37,766 nucleotides of DNA from assembly GCA_000174895.1 (NCBI GenBank), contig ACOK01000070.1, forward strand, positions 1 to 37,766, written 5' to 3'. The notes below the pieces were generated by a model. It was not told the DNA's origin. It ran no database searches and saw only the letters and a program-made list of their open reading frames with translations. Shown here one piece after another: positions 24,328 through 32,918 of this stretch (positions are counted from its first letter, which is position 1; each line of letters begins with the position of its first letter). A program made the translations under genes and the position numbers. Source of the DNA: Ruminococcus flavefaciens FD-1 (GTDB lineage: Bacteria; Bacillota; Clostridia; Oscillospirales; Ruminococcaceae).

Positions 24328-25938
24328 AAAAGAAGAAAATGGATGATAACAGAAACGTATCCCGTAATGCTGAAAGTGAGTTCGCTCCTTCGGAAAAGCC
24401 CGTATATCACGGCAGATACGAAAAAGAGTCGGATGATTCACAGTTCAGCTATGAGGTAGCACCTATGTCCTCCTATCAGGGAAGATATGCCGCAGATACA
24501 GACACATCGTACAAGACTGACAGCGTTGAGGAATCCGAGTATTTCTACAGGGCTAAGCACGATGCGGGATCTACTCAGGCCTGCCGTTGAGATCAGACAT
24601 GAAATGGACGATGATGAGGACGGCAGCGATACTGCTTGTGAAATAATCGAGCGAAGCCTGAAAAGGGCAGACGAAAAGGTGATGGCAGAAAGGCGCAGGG
24701 CAGCAGATTCCTCCGGGAAAAAGCGTACTGCTAAAAAAATGCGGCGGCAGGAAAAAGATGGAAAGCGTGCAAAGACCTCCCGTGATACATGGATAAAGTC
24801 GGGATCACTCCTCCTCAGTCTGGTGCTGATACTTGCAATGGTGCTGAATATGCCTATTCTATGGTATAAAAAATCAGGTCAGCCCGATGAGAGGGTATCC
24901 ATTATAAGATATCTGAAAAAGTGGCAGCCTACCGTTGACATTGAAGGCGAACTCCAGCAGAACAGCATGGATCTGAAGATAAAGACAGATGTGGTGGAAA
25001 ACGATTTCACCGACGGACTTGATCTTCCTCAGCTTGTAGAGGGACAGTATTCCGTGCTTTTCGTGGGATTTGACGAGACCGAGGAACTTACCGATGTTGT
25101 TTGGGTTTGTCAGTTCGATATCGGCGGCGGTATGCTGAATATCCTTCAGATACCACGAGACCTTGCGGTGCCTGATTATACCAACAGTGTCACCTGCAAA
25201 TTCAACAGCGTGTATATGGAAGGCGACCGCTATGTTCAGCCTCCGATACAGCGTGTGGTAAATGCGGTGCAGGAAAACTTCGGTATACCGATAGATGCAT
25301 ACATCACCACAGCCTGCTTTGATATAGCTGATATGGTCGATCTTGTGGGAGGCATCCCCATGCACGTTGACAACGAGATCATGTACGAGGCTGACAAGAT
25401 CATCCCCGAGGGCGATGTGACACTTTCAGGTGAACAGGCAGAATGGTTCGTCCGTTTCCGCCGTGAGTGGTCCGAGGGCGATATCGGCCGTATGAAGAAC
25501 CAGAGAAAGTTCATGGCTGCGGCTATGGAGAAGCTTCTCAGCATCGTAAAGGATGAGGGAAGAATAAAGCTCTACAGCTACCTCAATGATGTGTACAAGA
25601 ATCAGTGGATAGCTACTGATATGAGCCTTGAGGACCTGAGCAAGCTGGCGGATTTCGCATCTACGCTCAGTCTTGACAGCGTGAGAGTGAATATGGTACC
25701 CGGCGAGGGCGCAAATTATACCGCAGAGGACGGCATGGAATACAGCTTCTATTCCGTACACAAGTACGCAACAATTACTATGCTGAACCAGTACTACCGT
25801 CCGTATCAGGAAAAACTGAAAACATCCGATGTTGCTCTTGTGGAGTACGTCGAGGACTATAACAACCGTGCTTACGACAACACAGCAGAAACGCTGGATG
25901 AAGTCGAAAAATCGGATGAACCAAAGAGACTCAACTAA
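24324..25938 (+). CDS. LytR-CpsA-Psr family protein, frame break near the start
   Basis: Membrane-bound enzyme that links teichoic acid or polysaccharide to peptidoglycan; about 537 aa if the frame is repaired. A charged cytoplasmic tail with repeated HGRY/QGRY motifs precedes a membrane segment (about 160-182, LLSLVLILAMVLNM). The extracellular LCP domain follows, with VLFVGFD, LQIPRDLAV, DLVGGIPMHVDNEI and VRFRREWSEGDIGRMKNQR, whose Arg/Asp residues bind the pyrophosphate lipid in the family. The frame from ATG 24324 stops at 24590; one extra base near GGG 24566-24568 explains the break. Alternatively a shorter intact protein starts at ATG 24562 (AGGG at 24549-24552). The catalytic part is whole. 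nadD-yqeK-LCP-rsfS is a common order. Confidence 0.88.
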
Positions 25939-25953
25939 GAAAGAGGGAAGAAA

Positions 25954-26313
25954 ATGACTGAAAAAGAAAAACTTGAACTCATAGTAAAAACACTGGACCT
26001 TAAAAAAGGTGAAGATATACAGGTGCTGAAGATAGCTGACCTGACAATACTTGCTGACTATTTCGTAATAGTCAATGGTACCAGCAATACTCATGCAAGA
26101 ACTCTTGCTGATGAAGTGGAGTTCCAGATGTCACAGAAGGGCATCGAGCCCGAAAGACGAGAGGCTGACACAGGAAATACATGGATAATCCTTGACTACG
26201 CAGACGTTATCGTTCACGTATTCTACAAGGCTACCCGTGATTTCTACAAGCTTGAAGGTGTATGGGCAGACGGAGAACAGGTAGATATCAGCGATCTTAT
26301 AACAAAGGACTGA
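25954..26313 (+). CDS. rsfS: Ribosomal silencing factor RsfS
   Basis: Protein of 119 aa. It binds L14 and blocks subunit joining in starvation. Typical sequence: DIQVLKIADLTILADYFVIVNGTSNTHARTLADEV, then GNTWIILDYADVIVHVF and FYKLEGVWADGE. AGAGGGAAG (25941-25949) precedes the ATG. It lies 15 nt after the LCP gene and 4 nt before a small membrane protein gene. Confidence 0.96.
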   Translation: MTEKEKLELIVKTLDLKKGEDIQVLKIADLTILADYFVIVNGTSNTHARTLADEVEFQMSQKGIEPERREADTGNTWIILDYADVIVHVFYKATRDFYKLEGVWADGEQVDISDLITKD

Positions 26314-26317
26314 TAGT

Positions 26318-26665
26318 ATGAACGCAAAAAACGCAAAAGGCAGAAACTGCCTTATAGCCATGGCGGCTTACGTCATTATAAAGGCTGTGCTGAATATGAT
26401 ACTTGCAGGCGGATTTTCGCTGAGCGGACTGTTCATAGCACTTGGTACTGCCTGCCTGTTTTTCATATGGATAAAGAAGTTCAACTACGTTATCGCTGCG
26501 ATACTGGCGATAGTTGTTGCTATACATCTTCCCGCAAATCTGGCACATATCGGCTCCAACTGGATATACCTGCTTGAGGGCGTTATAGATATAGTGTGTG
26601 CTGTGCTTCTTGTGACGAATGAGGACATCAAGGAGAATTTCAGCGGGACCATCAATTTTTCGTAA
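26318..26665 (+). CDS. Small multi-pass membrane protein, unknown function
   Basis: Protein of 115 aa with about four hydrophobic segments (near residues 10-30, 33-50, 57-75 and 83-100), a basic N-terminus and a short polar tail. I do not recognise a family. The gene starts 4 nt after rsfS and precedes leuS by 30 nt, so it is probably part of the nadD-rsfS transcript. No signal peptide cleavage site or catalytic motif is evident. Confidence 0.75.
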   Translation: MNAKNAKGRNCLIAMAAYVIIKAVLNMILAGGFSLSGLFIALGTACLFFIWIKKFNYVIAAILAIVVAIHLPANLAHIGSNWIYLLEGVIDIVCAVLLVTNEDIKENFSGTINFS

Positions 26666-26695
26666 AAATTTAATTTTATAAAGGAATGAAATGAT

Positions 26696-29128
26696 ATGAG
26701 CAGATATGATTACGCATCTGTAGAAGCTAAATGGCAGAAATACTGGGAGGAACATGAGACCTTCAAGACCGATGTATGGGATTTCAGCAAGCCTAAGTTC
26801 TATGCACTCGATATGTTCCCTTATCCGTCAGGAGTAGGCCTTCACGCAGGTCACCCCGAGGGATATACAGCAACTGATATCGTTTCAAGAATGAAGCGTA
26901 TGCAGGGCTACAATGTACTCCATCCGATGGGATACGACTCATTCGGACTTCCTGCGGAGCAGTATGCTGTAACTACAGGCAATCATCCTAACGGCTTCAC
27001 ACAGGAGAATATCAAGACTTTCTCCAAGCAGCTGAAGGAGCTGGGATTTGACTATGACTGGTCAAAGATGATAGCTACTTCCGACCCTGAGTTCTACAAG
27101 TGGACACAGTGGATATTCAAGCAGCTTTATATGGATGGCTATGCAAAGTACATAGATATGCCTGTTAACTGGTGCGAAGAGCTGGGAACAGTTCTCTCAA
27201 ATGATGAAGTTATCGACGGAAAGTCCGAAAGAGGCGGCTATCCTGTTGTAAGAAAGAATATGAAGCAGTGGGTGATCGACCAGCCTGCATTTGCTGAAAA
27301 GCTTCTGGAAGGCCTTGACGAGATCGACTGGCCTGAATCCACAAAGGCTATACAGCGCAACTGGATAGGCAAGTCGACAGGTGTTGAAGTTGAGTTCGAT
27401 ATCGTAGGCGGAGGCAAGTTCTCCATCTTCACAACCTGTATTGAAACTATATATGGTATCACATTCATGGTACTCGCTCCCGACGGCGCAGTTACAGAAA
27501 GCCTTCTCGACCGTGTACAGAACAGGGAAGAAGTCGAAGCTTACATTGCTGAGACAAAGAAGAAGAATGACATGGACCGTACAGAACTGAACAAGACTAA
27601 GTCAGGCTGTGAACTGAAGGGCGTTACCTGTATCAACCCTGTAAACGGCAAGGAAGTCCGTATGTTCATCGGTGACTTCGTACTTGCAAGCTACGGCACA
27701 GGTGCAGTTATGGCTGTTCCGAGCCACGATCAGCGTGACTTTGAGTATGCTGTTGCTCACAATATAGATATGATCCAGGTAATCGACGGCAAGGACGGCC
27801 ACATCGACGTTTCCGAAGCTGCTATGGAAAAGACAGAGTATCTGGGCAAGGGCTACAAGCTCATCAACTCCGAGGAATTCACAGGTCTCACTGTTGAGGA
27901 GGCAAAGGAGGCCATCACACAGAAGCTGGAGAAAATGGGCAGAGCAAAGCGCACTGTCAACTATCATTTCCGTGAGTGGATATTCGCAAGACAGCGTTAC
28001 TGGGGCGAGCCTGTTCCTGTAGTTCACGGCGAAGACGGACAGATCCACGCTCTCGACGATTCGGAACTTCCTCTCATCCTGCCTGAGCTGGACGACTACA
28101 AGGGCAAGGGCGGAAAGGCTCCTCTTGAGAATGCAACAGAGTGGAAGCAGTACGACAAGAACGGCATCAAGGGCACTCGTGAGACTTCAACAATGCCCGG
28201 AAGCGCAGGTTCGAGCTGGTACTATTTCAGATATATCGATCCCCACAACGATAAGGAATTCGCAAATCAGGAACTCCTGAAGCACTGGATGCCTGTTGAC
28301 CTCTACATCGGCGGTCCTGAGCACGCAGTAGGTCACCTTATTTATTCACGTATCTGGAACAGATACCTCTACGACAAGGGCCTTGCACCAACCAAGGAGC
28401 CTTTCAAGAAGCTTGTTCATCAGGGCATGATCCTCGGTGAGAACGGCATCAAGATGGGTAAGCGCTTCCCTGAGTTCGTTGTAAATCCTTCTGATATCGT
28501 AAGAGACTACGGCGCAGACACACTCCGTCTCTATGAGATGTTCATGGGACCTCTCGAGGTAAGCAAGCCATGGAGCAAGAACGGCGTTGAAGGCGCAAAG
28601 AGATTCATTCAGAGAGTTTGGAACTTCTTCACAGAAGCTGAAAATCTCACGGACGACAATGACGGTTCACTGACAAAGGTCTACCACAAGACAGTCAAGA
28701 AGGTAACAGATGACTATGAGAAGCTGGCGTTCAACACAGCTATCAGCCAGATGATGATATTCGTCAACGAAGTATACAAGGTAGGCAAGTGCCCGAGAGA
28801 GTACGCTGAAGGCCTTATCAAGATGCTGTCATGCATTACTCCTCACATGGGTGAAGAGATCTGGAATATCATGGGCCACAATGATACTATCGCATTCGAG
28901 AGCTGGCCCACATACGATGAGACTCAGCTGGTAGAGGATACCGTAGAGATCGTCGTACAGGTAAACGGCAAGCTGAAGGCAAAGCTGAATATCGCAGTTG
29001 ACGCAGACAAGGACAGCGTTATGGCTATGGCTATGGACGATGAAAAGGTAAAGGAAGCTGTTGACGGAAAGAATATCGTAAAACAGATATATGTACCAAA
29101 TAAACTTGTTAATATTGTGGCAAAATAA
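26696..29128 (+). CDS. leuS: Leucyl-tRNA synthetase
   Basis: Charges tRNA-Leu; 810 aa. Class I motif in the form HAGH (50-53) within PYPSGVGLHAGHPEGYTATD. The editing domain includes GTGAVMAVPSHDQRDFEYA. The catalytic core resumes with STMPGSAGSSWYYFRYIDP and IGGPEHAVGHLIYSR. The loop that is KMSKS in most bacteria reads KMGKR at 586-590, followed by FPEFVVNPSDIV, so the Ser is Gly and the last Ser is Arg. The anticodon-binding domain and C-terminal domain are complete. AAGGAA (26681-26686) is the ribosome site. Confidence 0.98.
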   Translation: MSRYDYASVEAKWQKYWEEHETFKTDVWDFSKPKFYALDMFPYPSGVGLHAGHPEGYTATDIVSRMKRMQGYNVLHPMGYDSFGLPAEQYAVTTGNHPNGFTQENIKTFSKQLKELGFDYDWSKMIATSDPEFYKWTQWIFKQLYMDGYAKYIDMPVNWCEELGTVLSNDEVIDGKSERGGYPVVRKNMKQWVIDQPAFAEKLLEGLDEIDWPESTKAIQRNWIGKSTGVEVEFDIVGGGKFSIFTTCIETIYGITFMVLAPDGAVTESLLDRVQNREEVEAYIAETKKKNDMDRTELNKTKSGCELKGVTCINPVNGKEVRMFIGDFVLASYGTGAVMAVPSHDQRDFEYAVAHNIDMIQVIDGKDGHIDVSEAAMEKTEYLGKGYKLINSEEFTGLTVEEAKEAITQKLEKMGRAKRTVNYHFREWIFARQRYWGEPVPVVHGEDGQIHALDDSELPLILPELDDYKGKGGKAPLENATEWKQYDKNGIKGTRETSTMPGSAGSSWYYFRYIDPHNDKEFANQELLKHWMPVDLYIGGPEHAVGHLIYSRIWNRYLYDKGLAPTKEPFKKLVHQGMILGENGIKMGKRFPEFVVNPSDIVRDYGADTLRLYEMFMGPLEVSKPWSKNGVEGAKRFIQRVWNFFTEAENLTDDNDGSLTKVYHKTVKKVTDDYEKLAFNTAISQMMIFVNEVYKVGKCPREYAEGLIKMLSCITPHMGEEIWNIMGHNDTIAFESWPTYDETQLVEDTVEIVVQVNGKLKAKLNIAVDADKDSVMAMAMDDEKVKEAVDGKNIVKQIYVPNKLVNIVAK

Positions 29129-29155
29129 CGATTTTGTGGAAAAGCAAAAAAAAGC

Positions 29156-29184
29156 TTGACATATCCTCTGAAATGTGATAAACT
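29156..29184 (+). promoter_or_regulatory. Promoter of rpsU
   Basis: TTGACA (29156-29161), a 17-nt gap and TAAACT (29179-29184), with TG at 29176-29177 as extended -10. The predicted start near 29191 gives a leader of about 130 nt for a 57-codon gene. Confidence 0.65.
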
Positions 29185-29190
29185 AATATT

Positions 29191-29321
29191 ATATTATTAT
29201 TAATAATTTGTATATCTGCTGTTCTTTCAGGGTATAGCTGACTAACACCTTTTCAAGGTGATTAGCATAGATGCAGAGGGCTCTTGGCTCCTGCAACCTC
29301 TGAACAAGGGAGGGAAAATTA
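29191..29321 (+). promoter_or_regulatory. Structured leader of rpsU
   Basis: Hairpin 1: CACCTT (29246-29251) / AAGGTG (29255-29260), extended by CTAA/TTAG past one bulged A. Hairpin 2: CAGAGG (29274-29279) / CCTCTG (29297-29302), ending 5 nt before the ribosome site GGGAGGG (29308-29314). CTCC at 29288-29291 could instead pair with GGAG inside that site. This resembles a translation switch, possibly autoregulation by S21; that role is inferred. Confidence 0.5.
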
Positions 29322-29495
29322 GTGGCAGAAGTTCGTGTTGGCAAAAATGAGTCTCTTGACACAGCTCTTAAGAGATTTAAGAGATCATGTGCAAAGGATG
29401 GCGTTATTGCTGAGGTTCGTAAGAGAGAACACTACGAGAAGCCTTCGGTTAAGCGTAAGAAGAAGTCTGAGGCAGCTCGTAAGCGTAAGTATTAA
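29322..29495 (+). CDS. rpsU: 30S ribosomal protein S21
   Basis: Small basic protein of 57 aa: [20 protein letters not shown] start, [18 protein letters not shown] middle and ARKRKY end, the full usual length. It sits on the 30S platform and aids initiation. The GTG start at 29322 follows GGGAGGG (29308-29314) by 7 nt. It has its own promoter, a structured leader and a terminator, so it is a single-gene unit. Confidence 0.97.
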   Translation: MAEVRVGKNESLDTALKRFKRSCAKDGVIAEVRKREHYEKPSVKRKKKSEAARKRKY

Positions 29496-29521
29496 TCTTG
29501 CGAAAAGTTATTCATGTTGAT

Positions 29522-29546
29522 AAAAGCGGGCTGCGGCTCGCTTTTT
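29522..29546 (+). terminator. Terminator of rpsU
   Basis: AAAAGCGGGC (29522-29531) pairs with GCTCGCTTTT (one G-U), loop TGCG, ending in a T-run (29542-29546). It lies 27 nt after the rpsU stop and so argues against any start for the next gene before 29547. Confidence 0.88.
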
Positions 29547-29599
29547 CATTTATATTTATTATTTCTATGGTGCTATGCCTGTGGGGGTTGACTAAAGAT

Positions 29600-30118
29600 T
29601 TGAGACTGCTGAACAAAATTACAATGACGGAAGCTGATTTCGCTTTCAGAAAAACTGTGGATATTACTCCCGGTTTCTTGAAAAAACACGGCATAAAAGG
29701 ACTTATCCTCGACGTGGACAATACCCTTACCACTCACGATAATCCCGTGCCTGCGGAAGGAATAACGGAATGGCTGGAGAATATGCGCAGCAGCGGCATA
29801 AAGCTGATAATAGTCTCAAACAACCATCCCGAGAGAGTAAAGCCTTTCGCAGACCCGCTCGGCCTTGATTTCGTCAGCGACAGCGGAAAACCGCTCAGAA
29901 AAGGCTATACAGCCGCTATGAAGAAAATGGGACTGACAGAGAAGGAGACAGCTGCCGTAGGCGACCAGTTGTTCACCGATATCTGGGGAGCGAATTTCGC
30001 ACATATAACTTCCATTTACGTAAAGCCCATGGAGCTTGAAGGCAGACATAAAAAATTCATCAGATTCAAAAGGGTGCTGGAAAAACCATTCCTGCCCCAT
30101 GAATATATAAAGCCCTGA
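29600..30118 (+). CDS. YqeG-family HAD phosphatase
   Basis: Haloacid-dehalogenase-type phosphatase of about 172 aa. Motif I is LDVDNTLTTHD (nucleophile DVD), motif II IIVSNN, then GKPLRKGYTAAMKKM and motif III/IV VGDQLFTDIWGAN, all as in YqeG. The substrate is unknown in general. The start is uncertain: the frame is open back to 29498, but the rpsU terminator lies there. TTG at 29600 gives MRLLNKITMTEADF, which aligns best with the family start; GGGGG (29583-29587) is 12 nt upstream. ATG 29624 is an alternative. aroQ begins 26 nt after the stop. Confidence 0.88.
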   Translation: MRLLNKITMTEADFAFRKTVDITPGFLKKHGIKGLILDVDNTLTTHDNPVPAEGITEWLENMRSSGIKLIIVSNNHPERVKPFADPLGLDFVSDSGKPLRKGYTAAMKKMGLTEKETAAVGDQLFTDIWGANFAHITSIYVKPMELEGRHKKFIRFKRVLEKPFLPHEYIKP

Positions 30119-30144
30119 ATCGCAGGGCGGGAAAGGATAGAAAT

Positions 30145-30576
30145 ATGATAAAAAAGATACTTGTTATTCACGGCCCTAACCTTAATCTTTTAGGTGAGCG
30201 TGAGCCCGGGATCTACGGTGATTCATCAATTGAGGTGCTCAACAGCAATATCATCGACCGTGCAAAGGAACAGGGAATGAGCTGCGAGGTTTTCCAGTCA
30301 AATCACGAGGGAGCTATCATCGATAAGCTTCACGCTGCAAGAACAGAGTTCGACGGAGTTATCCTCAATGCAGGCGCTTATACCCATTACAGCTATGCTA
30401 TCAGAGACGCTATAGCTGCAATAAAGATACCCGTTATCGAGGTACACATCAGCAACGTTTTCGCAAGAGACGGCTTCCGCTCAAATTCCGTTATAGCTCC
30501 TGTCTGCAAGGGCAGCATCAGCGGTTTCGGCTTCGGCAGCTATTATCTTGCTGTTCAGGCACTTTCCGAACTTTAA
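30145..30576 (+). CDS. aroQ: 3-dehydroquinate dehydratase, type II
   Basis: Shikimate-pathway enzyme of 143 aa. HGPNLNLLGEREPGIYG contains the catalytic Tyr24 and the flexible-loop Arg. NAGAYTHYS, EVHISN (catalytic His) and the FR..S block complete the active site. GGAAAGGATAG (30130-30140) lies ahead of the ATG. It is 12 nt upstream of the M24 peptidase gene, and aroQ-pepP-efp is a conserved Firmicutes order. Confidence 0.97.
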   Translation: MIKKILVIHGPNLNLLGEREPGIYGDSSIEVLNSNIIDRAKEQGMSCEVFQSNHEGAIIDKLHAARTEFDGVILNAGAYTHYSYAIRDAIAAIKIPVIEVHISNVFARDGFRSNSVIAPVCKGSISGFGFGSYYLAVQALSEL

Positions 30577-30588
30577 GGCGGTGCACTG

Positions 30589-31656
30589 ATGAACAGATTT
30601 GACAAGCTTTTCGAGAGGTTTGATTCGGCGGACTGCGCCCTTATCACCTCGGACATAAACAGACGCTATTTCACAGGAATGAAATCTTCGGCAGGAGTTA
30701 TTCTTGCTTTCCCTCAGAAAGCCTATCTGCTCATAGATTTCAGATACATCGAAAAGGCAAGAGCAACAGTTACAGATGCGGAAGTCATTGAGCTGAAAAG
30801 ACTCTTCCCGCAGATAATGGAACTGCTCAAAAAGCATGAAGCCGCAAGCATGGCTATCGAATCCGAGAATATGACGGTAAAGGAACTGAATACCTACCGC
30901 CATTTCTTCAGTGACCTGAGCATAGTTTCCGATGATTCTCTCAGCAACAGCATCGCATCTCTGCGAATGATAAAAGATGAGAACGAGCTGGAGTGTATCA
31001 AAATGGCTCAGCGCATTGCTGAAATGTCACTTGAGGAGCTGATGCCTTTTATCAAAGCAGGCAGAACAGAGCGTGAGATAGCCCTTGAACTTAACAGACT
31101 CATGTTCAAGAACGGCGCAGAGGACCTCTCCTTTGAGACTATCGTCCTTGCAGGAAAGAATACCTCAATGCCTCACGGTGTTCCATCCGACAAAAAGGTT
31201 GAGGAAGGCGAATTCGTTCTCATGGACTTCGGCGCAGTCTATAACGGCTATCACAGCGATATGACCCGTACAGTCTGCGTAGGCAAGCCCTCTGAAGAAA
31301 TGGAGAAGGTGTATAACATCGTTCTTCAGGCTCAGGAGGCAGGTATAGCTGCTGCAAGAGCAGGAATAGTCGGCAGTGCGCTCGATAAGGTGTCCCGTGA
31401 CATTATCGAAAAAGCAGGCTACGGCGAATGCTTCGGTCATTCCCTCGGCCACGGAGTAGGTCTTGAGATACACGAGAAGCCCAATGCATCGCCTAACTAT
31501 AAGCTTCCGCTGGGCTGCGGAGCAGTTGTTACTGTGGAGCCGGGCATCTATATCGAAGGCAAATTCGGCGCCAGAATTGAAGATTTTGTCATTTTGACCG
31601 AAAATGGCTGCGAAAATCTGACGAAATGTGCAAAAAATCTTATAACTTTAGATTAA
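30589..31656 (+). CDS. pepP: M24-family Xaa-Pro aminopeptidase
   Basis: Cytoplasmic metallopeptidase of 355 aa that removes an N-terminal residue before proline. A creatinase-like N-terminal domain (1-125) precedes the pita-bread domain. All five metal ligands are visible: Asp in VLMDFGAVY, Asp in YHSDMTRT, His in GHSLGHGVGLEIHE, Glu in VEPGIYIE and Glu in RIEDFV. GGCGGTG precedes the ATG. It ends 82 nt before efp, which has its own promoter. Confidence 0.93.
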   Translation: MNRFDKLFERFDSADCALITSDINRRYFTGMKSSAGVILAFPQKAYLLIDFRYIEKARATVTDAEVIELKRLFPQIMELLKKHEAASMAIESENMTVKELNTYRHFFSDLSIVSDDSLSNSIASLRMIKDENELECIKMAQRIAEMSLEELMPFIKAGRTEREIALELNRLMFKNGAEDLSFETIVLAGKNTSMPHGVPSDKKVEEGEFVLMDFGAVYNGYHSDMTRTVCVGKPSEEMEKVYNIVLQAQEAGIAAARAGIVGSALDKVSRDIIEKAGYGECFGHSLGHGVGLEIHEKPNASPNYKLPLGCGAVVTVEPGIYIEGKFGARIEDFVILTENGCENLTKCAKNLITLD

Positions 31657-31670
31657 TATCACTTTAGGTA

Positions 31671-31699
31671 TTGCATTGATACCCGTTTTATGGTATAAT
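31671..31699 (+). promoter_or_regulatory. Extended -10 promoter of efp
   Basis: A TATAAT (31694-31699) preceded by TGG (31691-31693) and a weak -35 TTGCAT (31671-31676) at 17 nt. The predicted start near 31706 leaves a leader of about 33 nt. Confidence 0.65.
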
Positions 31700-31738
31700 A
31701 AAGCGTAATATAATTTGGAAAATACGGAGGTATTTATA

Positions 31739-32296
31739 ATGATTTCAGCAGGAGATTTCAGAAACGGCGTTACTTTTGAGCTCGACGGACAGGTAGTTCA
31801 GGTAATTGAATTCCAGCACGTTAAGCCTGGTAAGGGTGCCGCTTTTGTAAGAACTAAATACAAGAACGTTATCACAGGTTCAGTTGTCGAGACTTCTTTC
31901 AACCCAACAGCTAAGTTCCCAACAGCTTACGTTGAGAGAAAGGATATGCAGTACAGCTACAACGACGGTGATCTCTACTACTTCATGGACCTTGAGTCTT
32001 ATGAGCAGGTTCCGATCAGCGCAGACAAGCTTCCTGACAGCTTCAAGTTCGTTAAGGAAGATATGATCTGTAAGGTCCTCTCATACAAGGGCAGCGTTTT
32101 CGGCGTTGAGCCGCCTAACTTCGTAGAGCTGGTTGTTACTCAGACAGATCCCGGCTTCAAGGGCGATACAGCTACAAACGCTACAAAGCCTGCTACTGTT
32201 GAGACAGGTGCAGAGATCAAGGTTCCTCTCTTCATCGATGAAGGCGAGAAGATCCAGATCGACACAAGAACAGGCGAATATATGTCAAGAGCATAA
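31739..32296 (+). CDS. efp: Elongation factor P
   Basis: Relieves ribosome stalling at polyproline; 185 aa. CGGAGG (31725-31730) at 8 nt sets the ATG at 31739. Domain I has KPGKGAAF with Lys32 at the tip, the position modified in Bacillus [16 protein letters not shown] (domain II) and [20 protein letters not shown] (domain III) follow. No EpmA, EpmB or YmfI-type modification gene is nearby. Confidence 0.98.
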   Translation: MISAGDFRNGVTFELDGQVVQVIEFQHVKPGKGAAFVRTKYKNVITGSVVETSFNPTAKFPTAYVERKDMQYSYNDGDLYYFMDLESYEQVPISADKLPDSFKFVKEDMICKVLSYKGSVFGVEPPNFVELVVTQTDPGFKGDTATNATKPATVETGAEIKVPLFIDEGEKIQIDTRTGEYMSRA

Positions 32297-32341
32297 TCAA
32301 AGCAACTAATTATATCTATATATCGGGAGGAGGAGCTTTAA

Positions 32342-32860
32342 ATGAAGCTTACCGAGAAAATGTCATACTTACAGGGACTCCTTGCAGGTCTCGACATCGA
32401 CCAGTCAACAAAAGAGGGCAAGGCTCTCACACAGATGGCTGATGTACTGTCAGAAATGGTGCTCTACGTTGAGGACCTTCAGTCACAGGTAGACGAGCTC
32501 ACAGAGCTTTGCGATATCCTTGATCAGGACCTCGGCGCTGTTGAAGATGATCTCTATGAGGACGACCTCGAGTGCGGCGAATGCAGCGGTGACTGCGATA
32601 CCTGCGACGAGGACGACGGAGACTGGGATTCCTATGACTGGGATGACGAAGATGAATTCGATTTTGATGAGGACGACGATGAGCTTTACGAGATCACATG
32701 TCCTACCTGCGGAGATACTATTCTCCTTGACGAGGGTATGATCGAAGAAGGCTCTATGAACTGCCCGAACTGCAACGAGCTTCTTGAGTTCGATTACGAC
32801 GACCTTACAATTGAGGAAGTTGAAGAGCTTAACGAAGAAGCTGAAAAGACAGAAGAATAA
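32342..32860 (+). CDS. CD1247-type coiled-coil and zinc-ribbon protein
   Basis: Acidic protein of 172 aa. The helical N-terminus (1-65, MKLTEKMSYLQGLLAGL) matches the uncharacterised CD1247 N-terminal domain of clostridia. A central Asp/Glu-rich stretch contains a four-cysteine cluster (Cys78, 81, 85, 88). A zinc ribbon follows (CPTC at 120-123, CPNC at 141-144), then an acidic end. The function is unknown; a DNA- or RNA-polymerase-related role is only a guess from the ribbon. GGGAGGAGG (32325-32333) is a strong ribosome site. It lies directly after efp, as in other clostridia, and a terminator follows. Confidence 0.88.
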   Translation: MKLTEKMSYLQGLLAGLDIDQSTKEGKALTQMADVLSEMVLYVEDLQSQVDELTELCDILDQDLGAVEDDLYEDDLECGECSGDCDTCDEDDGDWDSYDWDDEDEFDFDEDDDELYEITCPTCGDTILLDEGMIEEGSMNCPNCNELLEFDYDDLTIEEVEELNEEAEKTEE

Positions 32861-32865
32861 TCATT

Positions 32866-32894
32866 AAACGGTCGGACCTGTTCCGGCCGTTTTT
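32866..32894 (+). terminator. Terminator after the CD1247-type gene
   Basis: AAACGGTCGGA pairs with TCCGGCCGTTT (one T-G) around a CCTGT loop, followed by TTTTT. It lies only 25 nt before the next start codon. Confidence 0.85.
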
Positions 32895-32918
32895 ACTAAC
32901 AGGTATAGGTGAAAGAGT

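Noticed and set aside
29498..29599. Upstream extension of the YqeG-type gene with a hydrophobic segment (possible signal peptide)
   Set aside because: It would run through the rpsU terminator hairpin at 29522-29546, and YqeG proteins lack such a segment.
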